A stretch of 64,000 bases of DNA from Variovorax sp. Sphag1AA (GTDB taxonomy: Bacteria; Pseudomonadota; Gammaproteobacteria; Burkholderiales; Burkholderiaceae_C): assembly GCF_014192575.1 (NCBI RefSeq), contig NZ_JACHYC010000002.1, forward strand, positions 186,001 to 250,000. The letters run 5' to 3'. This document shows, piece by piece, positions 17,402 through 25,576 of the stretch. The notes beneath the pieces were generated by a model that ran no database searches, was not told the origin of the DNA, and saw nothing but the letters and a program-made list of their open reading frames with translations. Numbering within the stretch: the stretch's first letter is position 1; every line of letters begins with the position of its first letter. The position numbers and the translations under genes were made by a program.

Positions 17402-19096
17402 CTATTGTGTCAGCCGGCTTTCGGCCGGCGCAAATGCGACGAAGAACTCGTTGCCTTCGGCGCCTCCTGGCGAAAGGGCCCGGCGCTCATAGCCGATCGT
17501 GGCGCCGTGGCGCTCGCACAACTCCCGGCAGAGAAAGAGCCCGAGCCCACTGGAACGGCTCTCCGACGAGAAGAAGGGCTCGAACAGATGGCGCTGCACG
17601 GCGGGTTCGAGCGGCGCGCCGTCGCTCCAGACCTGCAGGCTCGCGCGGCCCGCGGGGCTGAGCCGCGTGCCGACCTGGATCGAGCCTTCGCGATCGCCCG
17701 CATAGCGCGCCGCGTTGTCCAGCAGGTTCACGAGGATGCGGCGCAGGTGCTCGACATCGAAGCGCACGTCGCATCCAGGCGCATTGAGAGAGAGCAGGAC
17801 CCCCTGCTGGCGGGACTGCAATACCCACTCTTCCGCGAGCGTGCGCACCGTGGAGTCCAGGCTCACCTGCTCGGCCAGCGGCAGCACGCGCTGCTGGCGG
17901 GCGCGCGCGACGTCGAGAACGTCGTCGACGATGCGCGATAGCCGCTGCGCGTTCTGCTGGACCATCGTGGTGAGCTGGCGATGCGCCGGGTCGACGAGGT
18001 CTTCGCTGAGCAGGGCGCTGGCCTGCGTGATCGCGGCGAGCGGGTTGCGGATCTCGTGGGCGACCGCGGCGGACATCCGCCCCATGGCCGCCAGCTTCTC
18101 GGTGCGGATGCGCGCTTCGAGTTCGCGCAGATCCTGCAGGAACATCACGCAGAGGCTTTCTGTATGCGCGTCCCGGGTCTGTGTGAGCCGCGTGCGTACG
18201 CGGACTTCGCGCGGCGTGCCTTGCGACTGCGCGATTGGGATCTCGCGGGCCTGCGGCGACCGTCGCGAAAAAGTCTGGCGGGCGAGGGCGGCCAGGGGAA
18301 CCCACGCGGGATGGGCGCTCAACGAGAATGGCAGCGGGATCTGGGCCAGGCCCTGGCCGAGGATGGCGTCCGCGGCGGGGTTGGCGGCATGGACCTGCCC
18401 TTGCGCGTCGACCACCAGCACGCCTTCGCTCAGCGTTTCGATCACGAGATCGTTGAGCAGCGCGTGCATCTGCGCGGTGCTTCGGCTGCGTTGCGCCATC
18501 GCTTCCTCGCGCGTCAGTCGGCGCGCGAGTTCGTGTGCGATCAGCGCCACCACGAAGAGACCGGTGCCGGAGAGCGCCGCCTGCACGATGCGCGGCGAAG
18601 TGTCCGAAGGCTGCTCCAGCCAGTACCAGGCCGCGTGGCCGAGCAGCAGCAGGGTGGCCGCCGCCGTGGTGCCGAGGCCGACCGCGCTCGTGCCGAGCAC
18701 GGCACCCATGAGCACCGGGAGCGCGAAGAGCGGCGTGTAGTTGATGCCGCCCACCTGCATCACCTGGAGGGCCGTATACGTGACGAGGTCGAGGCCGATG
18801 GTGTAGAGCCACGCGCCGCCAAGGCCGCGCATCGGCCTGAAAGGGGCGTAGCGCGCCGCGAAGAGGACGGCCACCACATAGGCCGACGAAAGCGCGATGG
18901 CCGGCATGTTCGCCGACTGACCACCGAGGGCCAGCCCGATGCCCTGAAGCAGGAGCAGCACCGCGGCGACGAAGCAGCGCGCCGCCATGAAGCCGCGCCA
19001 GAGCCGCAACTGGGCCGGGCTCTGTGTGCTGATGAATTTCTCGAGCGAACTCCAGTCCGTCGCCGGGTCGCCACGTGACCAGAGGTAGGAGGTCAT
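17402..19096 (-). CDS. pilS: Membrane histidine kinase, PilS-like
   Basis: A 564-residue sensor. The N-terminal half has about six transmembrane helices (residues 35-200), as in PilS, followed by a PAS-like segment (VIETLSEGVLVVDAQGQVHAANPAADAILG), a dimerisation domain with AVAHEIRNPLAAI (phospho-His near 348), and a HATPase with LVNLLDNAARYA and SSGLGLFLCRELCERHG. The start at 19096 overlaps the end of the upstream small gene by four bases (ATGA). PilR follows directly. Confidence 0.9.
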   Translation of the reverse strand: MTSYLWSRGDPATDWSSLEKFISTQSPAQLRLWRGFMAARCFVAAVLLLLQGIGLALGGQSANMPAIALSSAYVVAVLFAARYAPFRPMRGLGGAWLYTIGLDLVTYTALQVMQVGGINYTPLFALPVLMGAVLGTSAVGLGTTAAATLLLLGHAAWYWLEQPSDTSPRIVQAALSGTGLFVVALIAHELARRLTREEAMAQRSRSTAQMHALLNDLVIETLSEGVLVVDAQGQVHAANPAADAILGQGLAQIPLPFSLSAHPAWVPLAALARQTFSRRSPQAREIPIAQSQGTPREVRVRTRLTQTRDAHTESLCVMFLQDLRELEARIRTEKLAAMGRMSAAVAHEIRNPLAAITQASALLSEDLVDPAHRQLTTMVQQNAQRLSRIVDDVLDVARARQQRVLPLAEQVSLDSTVRTLAEEWVLQSRQQGVLLSLNAPGCDVRFDVEHLRRILVNLLDNAARYAGDREGSIQVGTRLSPAGRASLQVWSDGAPLEPAVQRHLFEPFFSSESRSSGLGLFLCRELCERHGATIGYERRALSPGGAEGNEFFVAFAPAESRLTQ

Positions 19097-19338
19097 CCCC
19101 GTTCTTCGGCGGCCTTGCGATGGGCCGCGCTGCAATAGATCTGCCCGGCATTGCCTCGCACTGCGTCCGATGCCGGAAGGTGCAAACCGCACTGCGCGCA
19201 GCGGACCATTTCGGTTGGGGCGCCGACGGCCGGAGGGGCGGGCCGCGGAGGCGGGCGCGAGCGCAGTTCCTCCTGCCGGCCCTTGCGCCAGAACCAGATG
19301 GCGATGAAGACAACAGCCAGAACCAGGAGGTATTTCAT
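19093..19338 (-). CDS. PP0621-family small membrane protein with metal-ribbon-like tail
   Basis: An 81-residue protein. One N-terminal transmembrane helix (MKYLLVLAVVFIAIWFWRKG) is followed by a Pro-rich linker and a Cys/His tail, MVRCAQCGLHLPASDAV...IYCSAAHRKA, a likely small zinc-binding ribbon. The family is known only as PP0621 and has no assigned function, but it commonly sits beside pilS/pilR. It overlaps both neighbours (ATGA at 19335-19338 with the upstream gene, and at 19093-19096 with pilS), so the four genes form one transcription unit. Confidence 0.88.
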   Translation of the reverse strand: MKYLLVLAVVFIAIWFWRKGRQEELRSRPPPRPAPPAVGAPTEMVRCAQCGLHLPASDAVRGNAGQIYCSAAHRKAAEERG

Positions 19339-20144
19339 GCAGGCGTGCGAGACAGGACGACCTCGAGGACGAAGCGTGACCCCACGTAGGCGAGCAGCAA
19401 CAAGGCCGAGCCCGCGTACAGGACGCGACGTGCGGTGCGGCCACGCCAACCGAAGCGGGCACGGCCGATCAGCAGCACCGCGAAGGTGACCCATGCGAGG
19501 ATCGAGAACACCGTCTTGTGGTCCCACTTCCATGCCCGGACGGCGGCACCGTAGAGCGTTTCGCTGAAGAGGATGCCCGCGAGCAGCGTGGCCGACAGCA
19601 GCACGAAGCCCGCCGTGACGAAGCGGAAGGTCAGTCGTTCCATCGTCAGCAGCGGCACGCCGCTCGGCGATTCGGCCGCAAGGCGGATCTGCCTTTCGGC
19701 GCGGGTCATGAGCCAGGCATGGATCACCGCTGCGCCGAAGAGGCCGTACGAGGCGATGCCCAGCGCCAGATGCAGCGGCAGCCAGGGCGAGGCCGCGACG
19801 TGGAGTGGCGTTCCCGGAAAGAGCACTGGTAGCAGGACTGCGATCGCGCCCAGCGCCGCGAGCGCACGGCGAACCTTGAGTTGCGGATACAGGCGGCTCT
19901 CGATGGCGTACACCGTGAGCACCAGCCACGCTGTCATGGAGATCGCCGGCGCCCAACTGAATCGCGGGACGCTGCCGGTCAGGCCCTCGATGAGGGTGCA
20001 GCCGTGCAACAGCCACGCCAGCGCCAGCATCCATTGCGTGGAAGCCCGACTGAGCCAGGAGGACGCTGCGGCCGTGATGCCATAGGCGACGGCGGTGGCG
20101 ATGCCCAGCGCCACGCCGAGTGGGGAGGGGATCGCTAAAATCAT
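19335..20144 (-). CDS. Cytochrome c assembly-type inner membrane protein (CcsA/YpjD family)
   Basis: A 269-residue polytopic protein with about eight transmembrane helices. The C-terminal half has the haem-handling CcsA/CcmC-type signature: PLHLALGIASYGLFGAAVIHAWLM and then WKWDHKTVFSILAWVTFAVLLIGR, with conserved Trp and His residues. Related proteins are annotated as ypjD/corE-like. A direct role in cytochrome maturation is not proven for this subgroup. It is the first gene of the minus-strand series leading to pilSR and is divergent from ffh. Confidence 0.87.
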   Translation of the reverse strand: MILAIPSPLGVALGIATAVAYGITAAASSWLSRASTQWMLALAWLLHGCTLIEGLTGSVPRFSWAPAISMTAWLVLTVYAIESRLYPQLKVRRALAALGAIAVLLPVLFPGTPLHVAASPWLPLHLALGIASYGLFGAAVIHAWLMTRAERQIRLAAESPSGVPLLTMERLTFRFVTAGFVLLSATLLAGILFSETLYGAAVRAWKWDHKTVFSILAWVTFAVLLIGRARFGWRGRTARRVLYAGSALLLLAYVGSRFVLEVVLSRTPA

Positions 20145-20157
20145 TGATCGAGTTTAG

Positions 20158-20249
20158 CTCGCCCCCCAGCCTCGCCCACTTCGTGTGGCTCTGGCACCCC
20201 CCTGCCGGGGGGCAACACCGGCGGCCCGGCGGAGCCGGTTCCGCGGTGT
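20158..20249. repeat. Interspersed ~90-bp intergenic repeat, copy 1
   Basis: Its reverse complement aligns along its whole length with 29105-29192, by eye at roughly four in five positions, starting ACACCGCGGAAC and ending GGCGAG. At its centre is a hairpin, CCCCCC-TGCC-GGGGGG (20197-20212). It lies between the divergent ypjD-like gene and ffh, within the ffh 5' leader. Confidence 0.75.
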
Positions 20250-20276
20250 TTCTCGGCTTTCAAACAGGTACCTCTC

Positions 20277-21659
20277 ATGGCTACTGCCCTCTCTGAAAAG
20301 TTCTCCCGCCTCGTCAAGCAAGTCAGCGGCCAGGCCCGCATCACCGAAAGCAACGTGCAGGACATGCTTCGCGAAGTGCGCATGGCGCTGCTCGAAGCCG
20401 ACGTGGCGCTGCCGGTCGTGCGCGACTTCGTCGCCCGCGTCAAGGAAAAGGCGATGGGCCAGGAGGTGCTGGGTTCGCTGAAGCCCGGACAAGCGCTGGT
20501 CGGTATCGTCAATCGCGAACTCGCCGCAACGATGGGCGAGGGCGTTGCCGATATCAATCTGGCAGCGCAGCCGCCGGCGGTCATCCTGATGGCCGGCCTG
20601 CAAGGCGCCGGCAAGACCACCACGACGGCCAAGCTCGCCAAGCATCTCATCGAGAAGCGCAAGAAGAAGGTGCTGACGGTGTCGGGCGACGTCTATCGTC
20701 CGGCCGCGATCGAGCAGCTCAAGACAGTGACGAAGCAGGCCGGCGCCGAGTGGTTCCCGAGTACGCCGGACCAGAAGCCGCTGGACATCGCACGCGCCGC
20801 GCTCGACCATGCGCGCCGCCATTTCTTCGACGTGCTGCTGGTCGACACGGCCGGTAGGCTCGCGATCGACGAAGTGCTCATGCAGGAAATCAAGGAATTG
20901 CACGCGGCGCTGAATCCGGTCGAGACACTCTTCGTGGTCGACGCGATGCAGGGCCAGGACGCGATCAACACCGCCAAGGCCTTCAAGGAAGCATTGCCGC
21001 TGACCGGCATCATCCTGACCAAGACCGACGGCGACTCGCGTGGCGGTGCGGCCCTGTCGGTGAGGCAGGTGACCGGCGTGCCGATCAAGTTCGCGGGTGT
21101 CAGCGAGAAGATCGACGGTCTCGAAGTCTTTGACGCGGAGCGCCACGCAGGCCGCATCCTCGGCATGGGCGACATCGTCGCGCTGGTCGAGCAGGTCACC
21201 GCCGGCGTCGACGTCGCGGCGGCGCAGAAGCTCGCGGCCAAGGTCAAGAGCGGCGCTGGCTTCGACCTGAACGACTTCCTCTCGCAGCTTCAGCAGATGA
21301 AGCAGATGGGCGGCCTGTCCAGCATCATGGACAAGCTGCCGACGCAGCTCGCCGCCAAGGCAACCGAGGCTGACATGACCCGTGCCGAGCGCGACATCCG
21401 CCGCAAGGAAGGGATCATCAACAGCATGACGCCGCTGGAGCGCCGCAAGCCCGAGCTGCTCAAGGCGACCCGCAAGCGCCGCATCGCGGCCGGCGCGGGC
21501 GTCCAGGTTCAGGAAGTCAACCGCCTGCTCAACGAGTTCGAGCAGATGCAGGGGATGATGAAGAAGATGAAGGGCGGCGGCCTCATGAAGATGATGAAGC
21601 GCATGGGCGGCATGAAGGGACTGCCCGGCATGGGTGGCGGTGGCCTCCCGAAGTTCTAG
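20277..21659 (+). CDS. ffh: Signal recognition particle protein Ffh
   Basis: The SRP GTPase that binds signal sequences of nascent membrane proteins together with 4.5S RNA and docks with FtsY. The 460-residue protein has an N domain, the G domain with GLQGAGKTTTTAKLA (near 105), SGDVYRPAA, VDTAGRLAID and TKTDGDSRGGAAL, and a Met-rich C-terminal M domain (RMGGMKGLPGMGGGGLPKF) for RNA and signal-peptide binding. The start at 20277 follows repeat copy 1 by 27 bp. A strong terminator follows. Confidence 0.97.
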   Translation: MATALSEKFSRLVKQVSGQARITESNVQDMLREVRMALLEADVALPVVRDFVARVKEKAMGQEVLGSLKPGQALVGIVNRELAATMGEGVADINLAAQPPAVILMAGLQGAGKTTTTAKLAKHLIEKRKKKVLTVSGDVYRPAAIEQLKTVTKQAGAEWFPSTPDQKPLDIARAALDHARRHFFDVLLVDTAGRLAIDEVLMQEIKELHAALNPVETLFVVDAMQGQDAINTAKAFKEALPLTGIILTKTDGDSRGGAALSVRQVTGVPIKFAGVSEKIDGLEVFDAERHAGRILGMGDIVALVEQVTAGVDVAAAQKLAAKVKSGAGFDLNDFLSQLQQMKQMGGLSSIMDKLPTQLAAKATEADMTRAERDIRRKEGIINSMTPLERRKPELLKATRKRRIAAGAGVQVQEVNRLLNEFEQMQGMMKKMKGGGLMKMMKRMGGMKGLPGMGGGGLPKF

Positions 21660-21680
21660 TTCCGATTCGCACCCCAAACA

Positions 21681-21706
21681 AAAAAGCCCGCGGATGCGGG
21701 CTTTTT
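21681..21706. terminator. Terminator after ffh, shared with opgH
   Basis: AAAAAGCCCGC pairs with GCGGGCTTTTT around a GGAT loop. It lies between the convergent ffh and opgH stops and can act on both strands. Confidence 0.92.
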
Positions 21707-21724
21707 CGTTGGCGTCGATCCGAC

Positions 21725-23731
21725 TCAGGCAGCGCGTGCCAGTCGAACCGCGTGCATCCACGCGCGGCGCAGCACGGCCGGCGAACGCGATTCCTCGGGA
21801 ATCAGCAGGAAGCCACGATCGCGCAGCGAGTTGCCCAATGCGATCTGGCTGGTCAGCACGGTCAGCGGGATCGCCAGCAGAAGCGGCAGGCCCACCGGCA
21901 TCAGCCAGGTCAGCGCGCTGGCGTCGATCAGCGCGACGCCGACGGCGAGCGCTGCGATCACCAGGGTCATCGGCGCGAGTTGGCGGACGGCGATGTTCCA
22001 CGGCACGGCAGCGGCTTCCCGCGGAGGCGACTTCCAGTCGAGCTTGATACCCGTGAGCGCCACGACCACGAAGAGCGAGTGGGCCAGCATGCGAACCGGA
22101 GCTTGCACGATCGCCAGGGCGCTTTCGAGCGCGGCGCTCTTGAGCATGCCGCCGATGCCACCGAACTGACGCTGCTCATTGCGCAGCACCACGGCCACGA
22201 GGCCCAGCACGCGCGGCAGGAACAGCAGGCAGAGCGTCCACACCCAGAGGCCGGCCAGTTCCATCGGCATCGCGAGCCAGTGCTCGACCACGCTCGAACC
22301 GGTGAGCCACAACGCAGTGCCCAGCGTGAGGAACGCCAGCCAGAGCGGCGCCGACGCGTAGGCCATCGTGCCCGTCACGAACATCGCGCGGTGGACCGGA
22401 TGCAGGCCCGGCTCCGCCATCAGGCGTGCGTTCTGCAGGTTGCCCTGGCACCAGCGGCGGTCGCGCTGGAGTTCGGCCAGCAGGTCCGGCGGTTGCTGCT
22501 CGTAGCTGCCGACGAGGTCGGCCACCAGCCACACGTGGTAGCCGGCGCGACGCATCAGCGCGGCTTCGACGAAGTCGTGCGACATGATGCCGCCCGACAT
22601 GCCGCCCTTGCCGCGGATCGGCGCGAGCGCGCAGTGTTCCATGAAGGGCTCGACGCGGATGATCGCGTTGTGGCCCCAGTAGTGCGATTCGCCGAGCTGC
22701 CAGAACTGCATGCCGAGCGTGAACAGGCGGCCGGTCATGCGCGAGGCGAACTGCTGTGCACGGGCGTGCAGCGTTACGTGGCCGATGGCCTGTGTCGCGG
22801 TCTGGATGATGCCGGCGGTCGGGTTGGCTTCCATCAGCTTGACCATCGAGGTCAGGCAGTCGCCGCTCATGACGCTATCGGCGTCGAGCACGACCATGTA
22901 GCGGTAGTCCTTGCCCCAGCGGCGGCAGAAATCGGCCACGTTGCCGGCCTTGCGGTGCGTGCGGCGCGTACGCAGGCGGTAGTAGACCTCGACCTGCGGC
23001 TGGTTCGGGCTGTCTGCGAGTGCGGCGCGCAGGTCTTCCCACGCGGCGCGCTCGGCGGCGGCGATCTCCGGCGTGTAGCTGTCGGAGAGCACGAACACGT
23101 CGAACTGCTTGGCGTGGCCGGTGGCGGCGACAGACTCGCAGGTCGCTCGCAAGCCGGCGAACACAGTCGCCACGTCCTCATTGCAGATCGGCATGATGAT
23201 CGCGGTCCGCGCTTCCGGGTTCATCGGGTGGTTGGCCACCTGCTTCGCCGAGAGCGCGTGCTTGTCACCACGCACGGAGACATAGAAACCCATGAGCGCC
23301 GTCACGAAGCCTGTCACGACCCAGCCGGAGAGCACGCCGTAGAGCGCGATCTGGCTGTATTCGAGCCACAGGTTGTCGTAGTCGGGCTGAACGCGGGCGA
23401 ACAGCGCGGAGGCGATGGCGGTGCTCATCACTGCCAGCGCCAGGAAGGCGGCGCGACGCTGGGCCGCGGCGCGCTGCCACGGTTGCTGGGGCGTGCGGTT
23501 CGCCTTGCTCTGCGCAGCGGCAGCCTTCGCGGCGTTGCCGATGCCGAGCTTGACCAGCATGGCGGTGCCGATGCTGTTCCAGAAGCCGCGCCACGGACGA
23601 GGCGTCATGGAACCGCGGTTGATCGGGGGCGCCGTCACCGAGTTGGGGTGGCGCTCTTCGCGAAGAAGGCCGCGGCGCGAGAAATCCGCGTCCGACAGTA
23701 CCTTCAGTTGGGAGAATTCGTTGGGCTTCAT
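21725..23731 (-). CDS. opgH: Osmoregulated periplasmic glucan glucosyltransferase
   Basis: A 668-residue inner-membrane family 2 glycosyltransferase that polymerises glucose from UDP-glucose into periplasmic glucan (MdoH/OpgH). Transmembrane helices lie near 95-165 and after 445. The cytosolic catalytic domain has TAIIMPICNEDVATVFAGL, YMVVLDADSVMSGDCL (DxD near 285), GHNAIIRVEPFMEHCALAPI and the QRDRRWCQGN signature (QxxRW). No opgG gene, its usual partner, is adjacent. The ATG at 23731 lies 7 bp after a possible 67-codon reading frame. A sigma-54 promoter about 210 bp upstream points at this gene. Confidence 0.95.
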   Translation of the reverse strand: MKPNEFSQLKVLSDADFSRRGLLREERHPNSVTAPPINRGSMTPRPWRGFWNSIGTAMLVKLGIGNAAKAAAAQSKANRTPQQPWQRAAAQRRAAFLALAVMSTAIASALFARVQPDYDNLWLEYSQIALYGVLSGWVVTGFVTALMGFYVSVRGDKHALSAKQVANHPMNPEARTAIIMPICNEDVATVFAGLRATCESVAATGHAKQFDVFVLSDSYTPEIAAAERAAWEDLRAALADSPNQPQVEVYYRLRTRRTHRKAGNVADFCRRWGKDYRYMVVLDADSVMSGDCLTSMVKLMEANPTAGIIQTATQAIGHVTLHARAQQFASRMTGRLFTLGMQFWQLGESHYWGHNAIIRVEPFMEHCALAPIRGKGGMSGGIMSHDFVEAALMRRAGYHVWLVADLVGSYEQQPPDLLAELQRDRRWCQGNLQNARLMAEPGLHPVHRAMFVTGTMAYASAPLWLAFLTLGTALWLTGSSVVEHWLAMPMELAGLWVWTLCLLFLPRVLGLVAVVLRNEQRQFGGIGGMLKSAALESALAIVQAPVRMLAHSLFVVVALTGIKLDWKSPPREAAAVPWNIAVRQLAPMTLVIAALAVGVALIDASALTWLMPVGLPLLLAIPLTVLTSQIALGNSLRDRGFLLIPEESRSPAVLRRAWMHAVRLARAA

Positions 23732-23738
23732 CCGCGAC

Positions 23739-23942
23739 TCACCACCGTTGCTTCTGGACGGAGGGGGTGTCGCCGATTGCCGGAAAACGCTTGAACACGC
23801 AGTCCGGCGCGATACCGCTGGATGCCTCGAGAGCTGCCAGCGAATGTCCCGCTGCGCGGGGGCGCGAGAGGGAAAACTGCTTTTGACGCAGGCCGTCGCG
23901 CTGCGGACGCAGTGCGAAAGAGGGGCTGGAATGAGCTGTCAT
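23739..23942 (-). CDS. Possible 67-residue protein between the sigma-54 promoter and opgH
   Basis: An ATG frame beginning MTAHSSPSFALRPQRDG and ending PSVQKQRW, basic, with no signal peptide, membrane helix or known domain. The predicted sigma-54 start site (about 23943) coincides with its ATG, so any translation would be leaderless. It ends seven bases before opgH, a spacing typical of translational coupling. Third-position GC is about 70 percent, lower than that of neighbouring genes, so it may instead be a noncoding leader. I recognise no homologue. Confidence 0.35.
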   Translation of the reverse strand: MTAHSSPSFALRPQRDGLRQKQFSLSRPRAAGHSLAALEASSGIAPDCVFKRFPAIGDTPSVQKQRW

Positions 23943-23954
23943 GCCTCTACAGGG

Positions 23955-23969
23955 GCAAACCCTGTGCCA
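23955..23969 (-). promoter_or_regulatory. Sigma-54 (-24/-12) promoter for opgH
   Basis: On the minus strand the bases read TGGCACAGGGTTTGC, identical to the consensus TGGCAC-N5-TTGC with GG and GC exactly ten bases apart. Transcription would start near 23943 and run towards opgH. The neighbouring upstream gene encodes a sigma-54 activator. Confidence 0.8.
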
Positions 23970-24139
23970 GCTCGGGATTTCTCTTTCAGATCAACGGGTT
24001 AGGCCGATTTTTCGGTGCCCGGATGGGGCTCGAAGCCCCCAAAGCCGCCAAAACCCCCGAATTTGTCGTCAAAGCCCGACAAGCCGTTGAGTCTGACCGC
24101 TGAACTTCAATGAAATCAACAACTTAGGGTTGTCGCTGG
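23970..24139. other. Upstream activator region between glrR and the sigma-54 promoter
   Basis: Part of the 408-bp stretch between glrR and opgH. It holds the GlrR-type site at 24064-24081 and a second, imperfect one at 24131-24148 (TGTC-N10-GACC, running into the glrR stop). No other gene is visible. Confidence 0.55.
24064..24081. promoter_or_regulatory. Predicted GlrR binding site (TGTC-N10-GACA)
   Basis: TGTC (24064-24067) and GACA (24078-24081) are separated by exactly ten bases and extended by one further complementary base on each side (TTGTC/GACAA). This equals the enterobacterial GlrR/QseF consensus. Its centre lies about 129 bp upstream of the predicted sigma-54 start, a normal distance for an enhancer-binding protein. 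Confidence 0.7.
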
Positions 24140-25576
24140 TCAGCGACCTGACTCGCCGGTCTGCGACACGCCCTCGGCCTTGAAGTGGCCGGGGGTCAGT
24201 TCGTGCTTCTGCAGTAGCCGGTAGAACTCGGTACGGTTCCGGTCGGCGAGGCGGGCTGCATCGGCCACATTGCCGTCGGTCAGCTTGAGGAGGCCGACCA
24301 GGTATTCACGCTCGAAGCGCTGCTTGGCCTCGGCGTAGGTGAGCACCTCCACACTGGGAACCCGAAGCGCACGCTGGACCAGCGCCAGCGGAATCAACGG
24401 CGAGCTCGATAGCGCACACACCTGCTCGACCACGTTGAAGAGCTGCCGCACGTTGCCCGGCCACGAAGCCATGGTCAGCGCCTTGAGCGCCTCAGGGGCG
24501 AAGCCGGAGAGCCGCTTGCCGTATTTGGTCGACAGCCGCTGCTGGAAGTGATTGGCCAGCAGCGGAATGTCCTCGCGCCGCGCGGAAAGCGGCGGGAGGC
24601 TGAGCGTCACAACGTTGAGACGGTAGTAAAGGTCTTCGCGGAACTGTCCCGCTTCCATGGCGGCATCGAGGTCGCGGTGCGTGGCGGAGATGATCCGCAC
24701 ATCCACGGCGATCGACTGGCTCGATCCCACCGGCCGCACGGCCCGTTCCTGCAGCACGCGCAGCAGCTTGACCTGCAGCGCCGGCGGCATGTCGCCGATC
24801 TCGTCGAGCAGCAGCGTGCCGCCGTCGGCCTGCTGGAACAGGCCCTTGTGGTTCGCGACCGCATCGGTGAACGCGCCCTTCACATGACCGAAGAGTTCGG
24901 ATTCGAGCAGTGCTTCCGGGATCGCGCCGCAGTTCACCGCCACGAAAGGCTTCGAAGCCCGGGCGCTCGCGCGGTGGATGGCGCGCGCCAGCAGTTCCTT
25001 GCCCGCGCCGCTGTCGCCGCGCAGCAGCACGCTGGCATCGGACTTGGCGACCATGCGTGCTTCGGCAAGGAGCTCGGCCATGCGATTGCTGCGGCTCACG
25101 ATCTCGACGCGCCAGCTTTCGTCTCCGCCCTTGCCGGGTGCTTCCGTCGGCGCGGCGAGCGCGAGCGCCTGCGCGATCTTGTCGAGCAGTTCGCGGCCTT
25201 CGTAAGGCTTGGTCAGGTACGAAAAGACACCGCGCGAGGTGGCTTCGACCGCGTCGGGAATCGTGCCGTGCGCGGTCAGCAGGATCACGGGCAGGGTCGG
25301 ATGACGCTTGCGGATCTCATCGAAGAGCGCGAGCCCGTCGCGGCCGGGCAGCCGCACGTCGCTCAGCACGAGTTGCGGGTGCTCGATCTCAAGTTGCGTC
25401 AGCGCGGACTCGGCGGAGGTCACGGCCGTGACCTGGTAGCCCGCGGCAGTGAGGCGCATCGAGAGCAGCCGGAGCATGTCCGGGTCGTCATCGACGACCA
25501 GCAGGCGGGCGCCGCGGGATCCTTCGAGCCCGGCGGCGGGCGATTGTGTGGAAGGGTGCGGTGCCGGACTGTTCAC
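24140..25576 (-). CDS. glrR: Sigma-54-dependent response regulator GlrR/QseF
   Basis: A 478-residue activator: receiver domain with LVLSDVRLPGRDG (phospho-Asp near 71), AAA+ domain with GDSGAGKELLARAIH and LLLDEIGDMPPALQVKLLRVLQERAVRPVG, and a C-terminal helix-turn-helix (GNVADAARLADRNRTEFYRLLQKHEL). The DRNRTEFY ending is typical of GlrR. The loop that contacts sigma-54 reads GAFTDA, not GAFTGA. It overlaps qseG by four bases in the order glrK-qseG-glrR, as in enterobacteria. A sigma-54 promoter and a GlrR-type site lie immediately downstream, in front of opgH. Confidence 0.9.
   Translation of the reverse strand: MNSPAPHPSTQSPAAGLEGSRGARLLVVDDDPDMLRLLSMRLTAAGYQVTAVTSAESALTQLEIEHPQLVLSDVRLPGRDGLALFDEIRKRHPTLPVILLTAHGTIPDAVEATSRGVFSYLTKPYEGRELLDKIAQALALAAPTEAPGKGGDESWRVEIVSRSNRMAELLAEARMVAKSDASVLLRGDSGAGKELLARAIHRASARASKPFVAVNCGAIPEALLESELFGHVKGAFTDAVANHKGLFQQADGGTLLLDEIGDMPPALQVKLLRVLQERAVRPVGSSQSIAVDVRIISATHRDLDAAMEAGQFREDLYYRLNVVTLSLPPLSARREDIPLLANHFQQRLSTKYGKRLSGFAPEALKALTMASWPGNVRQLFNVVEQVCALSSSPLIPLALVQRALRVPSVEVLTYAEAKQRFEREYLVGLLKLTDGNVADAARLADRNRTEFYRLLQKHELTPGHFKAEGVSQTGESGR

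Noticed and set aside
20192..20206. TGGCACCCCCCTGCC as a sigma-54 promoter before ffh
   Set aside because: GG and GC are nine instead of ten bases apart, and the string is part of the interspersed repeat hairpin.
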